Origin: Clostridiales bacterium
Lineage (GTDB): Bacteria > Bacillota_A > Clostridia > Lachnospirales > Lachnospiraceae
Assembly: GCA_030154385.1 (NCBI GenBank)
Contig: JASKJZ010000105.1
Location: forward strand, 1-7,959
Reading direction: 5' to 3'
Length of the DNA stretch: 7,959 nucleotides
Part shown: one piece after another, positions 6,239-7,959 of the stretch
How the letters are laid out: every line of letters begins with the position of its first letter
Numbering within the stretch: the first letter of the stretch is position 1
The notes under the pieces: generated by a model
The model's database searches: none
Told to the model about the DNA's origin: nothing
What the model saw: the letters and a program-made list of their open reading frames with translations, nothing else
Translations under genes and position numbers: made by a program

Positions 6239-7327
6239 ATGAAACAAAGAGTAATTTCATTGCTTTTGGTGCTCTGTCTTATGGTATCGATGCTGACAGG
6301 ATGCGGCATAAAAAGCACGACAGATGCAAATGGGGATGCAACTACCAAAATATTTACGGATTCGGCTGGTCGCCAAGTAACGGTACCTGCGGATATCACA
6401 AAAATTGCATGCTCTGGTTCGTTGGCACAAATTGTTATCTTTGCACTCGCCCCTGAAATGATGGTAGGTCTTGCCAGTGAATGGGACAAAACAGCCGAAC
6501 AGTTCATTCCGACTGATTATTACAATTTGCCTGTGTTAGGTCAGTTTTATGGAAAAGGTAATCTAAATCTTGAAGAAGTCGCAAAGGTGGCACCGCAGGT
6601 CATTATTGATGTGGGAGAATCCAAGGATACAATTGTAGAAGATATGGATGGTATTGCAGAGCAGGTTGGAATTCCGACGGTACATATTGAGGCGACAACG
6701 GCTACGATGGGGGATGCATACCGCTTACTTGGGGAACTGCTTGGTAAGCAGGAGGAAGCAAACGAGCTTGCTGCTTACTGTGATCAAGTGTATCAAAACA
6801 CACAGGATATCATTCGTAAGATTGGAGAAGATAAAAAAGGAAAGGTTGTGTACTGTACGGGTGAAGATGGACTTAACGTGCTTGCAAAGGGTTCCTTCCA
6901 TGCAGAGATTCTGGATATGCTAACCGATAATCAAGCTGCGGTAGATGAGATTTCCAATATGGGAACTGGAAATCCAGTGGATATGGAGCAGCTCCTTTTG
7001 TGGGATCCTGATGTGATCTTATTTGCACCAGATAGCATTTACAGCAGTGTTGCGGATGATAAGGATTGGCAGCAGCTAAAAGCAATTCAAAATGGAACCT
7101 ACTATGAGGTCCCATTTGGTCCTTATAACTGGATGGGAAATCCACCATCCATCAATCGCTATATCGGTATGATCTGGTTGAGTGAGCTCTTATATCCAGA
7201 GACAGCAAACTATAATATGCAGGACGAAACGGCAAAGTACTATAAGCTTTTTTATCACACCGAGATTACGGAGGAACAGTATCAAGCACTGGTAGCTAAT
7301 TCGATTGAAAAACAACAAGGGAAGTAA
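6239..7327 (+). CDS. FecB/BtuF-like metal or metal-complex binding lipoprotein
   Basis: A 362-residue substrate-binding protein for the importer encoded upstream, anchored outside the membrane. The signal peptide has KQR, a hydrophobic run and lipobox LTGC with the lipidated cysteine at 22. The mature protein begins with the usual domain pattern FTDSAGRQVTVP (39-50), continues through LNLEEVAKVAPQVIID (109-124), and carries GPYNWMGNPPSINR (294-307). This last motif is seen in a subgroup of these proteins from anaerobes predicted to bind metal ions or chelates. Family length is normal. ATG 6239 follows AGAGGAG (6225-6231) at 7 bases and gives a proper signal peptide; the in-frame GTG at 6185 would add 18 charged residues and is rejected. 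The gene lies 110 bases after the ATPase and is the last of the operon. Ligand unknown. Confidence 0.92.
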   Translation: MKQRVISLLLVLCLMVSMLTGCGIKSTTDANGDATTKIFTDSAGRQVTVPADITKIACSGSLAQIVIFALAPEMMVGLASEWDKTAEQFIPTDYYNLPVLGQFYGKGNLNLEEVAKVAPQVIIDVGESKDTIVEDMDGIAEQVGIPTVHIEATTATMGDAYRLLGELLGKQEEANELAAYCDQVYQNTQDIIRKIGEDKKGKVVYCTGEDGLNVLAKGSFHAEILDMLTDNQAAVDEISNMGTGNPVDMEQLLLWDPDVILFAPDSIYSSVADDKDWQQLKAIQNGTYYEVPFGPYNWMGNPPSINRYIGMIWLSELLYPETANYNMQDETAKYYKLFYHTEITEEQYQALVANSIEKQQGK

Positions 7328-7334
7328 CGATTAT

Positions 7335-7959
7335 TTACGGAGTATAAATTCCTCCATGATAACAAATATAGAGATTGCAAGGATAGCTTAATATAGTTAC
7401 AAGAGATTTCTTTGCAGTCTCAAGGTCTAGGCTGTATTGTGGATTTGCGACTACGAAATGGTCTCCTTCTAAAACGGCAGCATCTCCAGTAATTATAAAG
7501 TCATGATGGAGTGATCGAATCGAAATGTGTCCAGGTGTATGTCCAGGTGTTTCTACAATTTCACAGCCGCCAGCCCAATCAAATCGATCTCCAGCATGGA
7601 GCGCTAGGTTAACTTTGATTGGGTTAAGACTTCGAAGCCGATCAATAAATTGTTCTCCCCAGCTTTTTTGATTGGCTGGTAGTGATGCTTGCATTTCTTC
7701 CGCTTGTTGAAGTCTAAGGTTTTTTACCTTTCCTGAAATATAAGGTTCTTCTATATGGGAAGCAAGAATTTGGATAGCGGGATACCTTTCCTTTAGCTCA
7801 TAGGCAGCGCCCATATGGTCATCATCTTGATGGGTGAGGACAAGCTTGGTCAGGTCACTTGGATCTATATTATGATCGCGAAGTTCTTTTTCTAACAGAT
7901 GTAGAGAACCAGGATAGCCACAATCGACTAATACGGTGTCGCTTGCACCAAATAGAACA
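7335..7959 (-). CDS. Metallo-beta-lactamase-fold hydrolase, N-terminus missing
   Basis: The gene runs leftward and enters from the right edge; 207 codons are visible before TAA (7335-7337). Numbered from the first visible codon, THQDDDH (42-48) is the metal-binding motif, followed by TPGHTPGH (137-144), ITGDA (156-160, D159) and a final histidine H201 in YHGG. This is a zinc-type hydrolase fold of the glyoxalase II-like branch. The second histidine of the usual HxHxDH is aspartate here (HQDDDH), a variant I recall from many Firmicute members. Probably only about 10-20 residues are missing. ATG at 7814 is internal, because the metal motif precedes it. The stop is 7 bases from the stop of the binding-protein gene, so the two units converge and no terminator is seen between them. 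The substrate cannot be told, and no link to metal uptake is implied. Confidence 0.88.
   Translation of the reverse strand, partial: VLFGASDTVLVDCGYPGSLHLLEKELRDHNIDPSDLTKLVLTHQDDDHMGAAYELKERYPAIQILASHIEEPYISGKVKNLRLQQAEEMQASLPANQKSWGEQFIDRLRSLNPIKVNLALHAGDRFDWAGGCEIVETPGHTPGHISIRSLHHDFIITGDAAVLEGDHFVVANPQYSLDLETAKKSLVTILSYPCNLYICYHGGIYTP

Noticed and set aside
6166..6507. Minus-strand open frame of 113 codons over the start of the binding-protein gene
   Set aside because: It lies opposite a lipoprotein signal peptide and domain with strong family signatures. I recognise no domain in it, and it is best explained as a shadow of the true gene.
7339..7355. Possible bidirectional terminator GGAG...CTCC between the convergent genes
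   Set aside because: Only 4 base pairs with a 9-base loop and no T tract; it is also within the coding end of the hydrolase gene.
1..7959. CRISPR array, insertion sequence or prophage genes
   Set aside because: I saw no regularly spaced direct repeats, no transposase or integrase motifs and no phage structural genes anywhere in the window.

Overview
The window looks like part of the chromosome of a moderately A+T-rich, anaerobic Firmicute, most likely of the Clostridia. The grounds are the strong Gram-positive ribosome binding sites, a textbook sigma-A promoter, a lipoprotein signal peptide on the binding protein, and a DUF364 protein that resembles (from memory) the one known from Desulfitobacterium. 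Lachnospiraceae is a guess, not a demonstration.

Layout. Positions 1-351 are the 3' end of a cysteine synthase gene, closed by a rho-independent terminator (371-408). Next comes a compact 116-base element (418-533) that can fold into a four-way, cloverleaf-like structure. A near-consensus promoter (555-583), overlapped by small palindromes, then drives a tight run of eight same-strand genes from 609 to 7327. A metallo-beta-lactamase-fold gene on the opposite strand (7335-7959, cut by the window edge) converges on this run.

The eight genes are: a HypB/UreG-like GTPase rich in cysteine motifs; a soluble ABC ATPase with an extra N-terminal helical domain and no permease of its own; a DUF4213/DUF364 protein; a class I SAM-dependent methyltransferase; a THEP1-like P-loop NTPase; and a complete FecCD/BtuC-type importer (permease, ATPase, lipoprotein binding protein). 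Six of the seven gene junctions overlap or are separated by fewer than 20 bases. Only the binding-protein gene stands apart, after 110 bases that hold a small hairpin.

How they may work together (inference). The last three genes bring a metal ion or metal complex across the membrane. The first five are cytoplasmic and include three different nucleotide hydrolases, a putative metal-chelation protein and a methyltransferase. That is far more than an uptake system needs. The best reading is a combined metal (or metallophore/tetrapyrrole) uptake and metallocofactor-handling operon whose metal, target enzyme and chemistry are not identifiable from the window. This is the candidate undescribed system.
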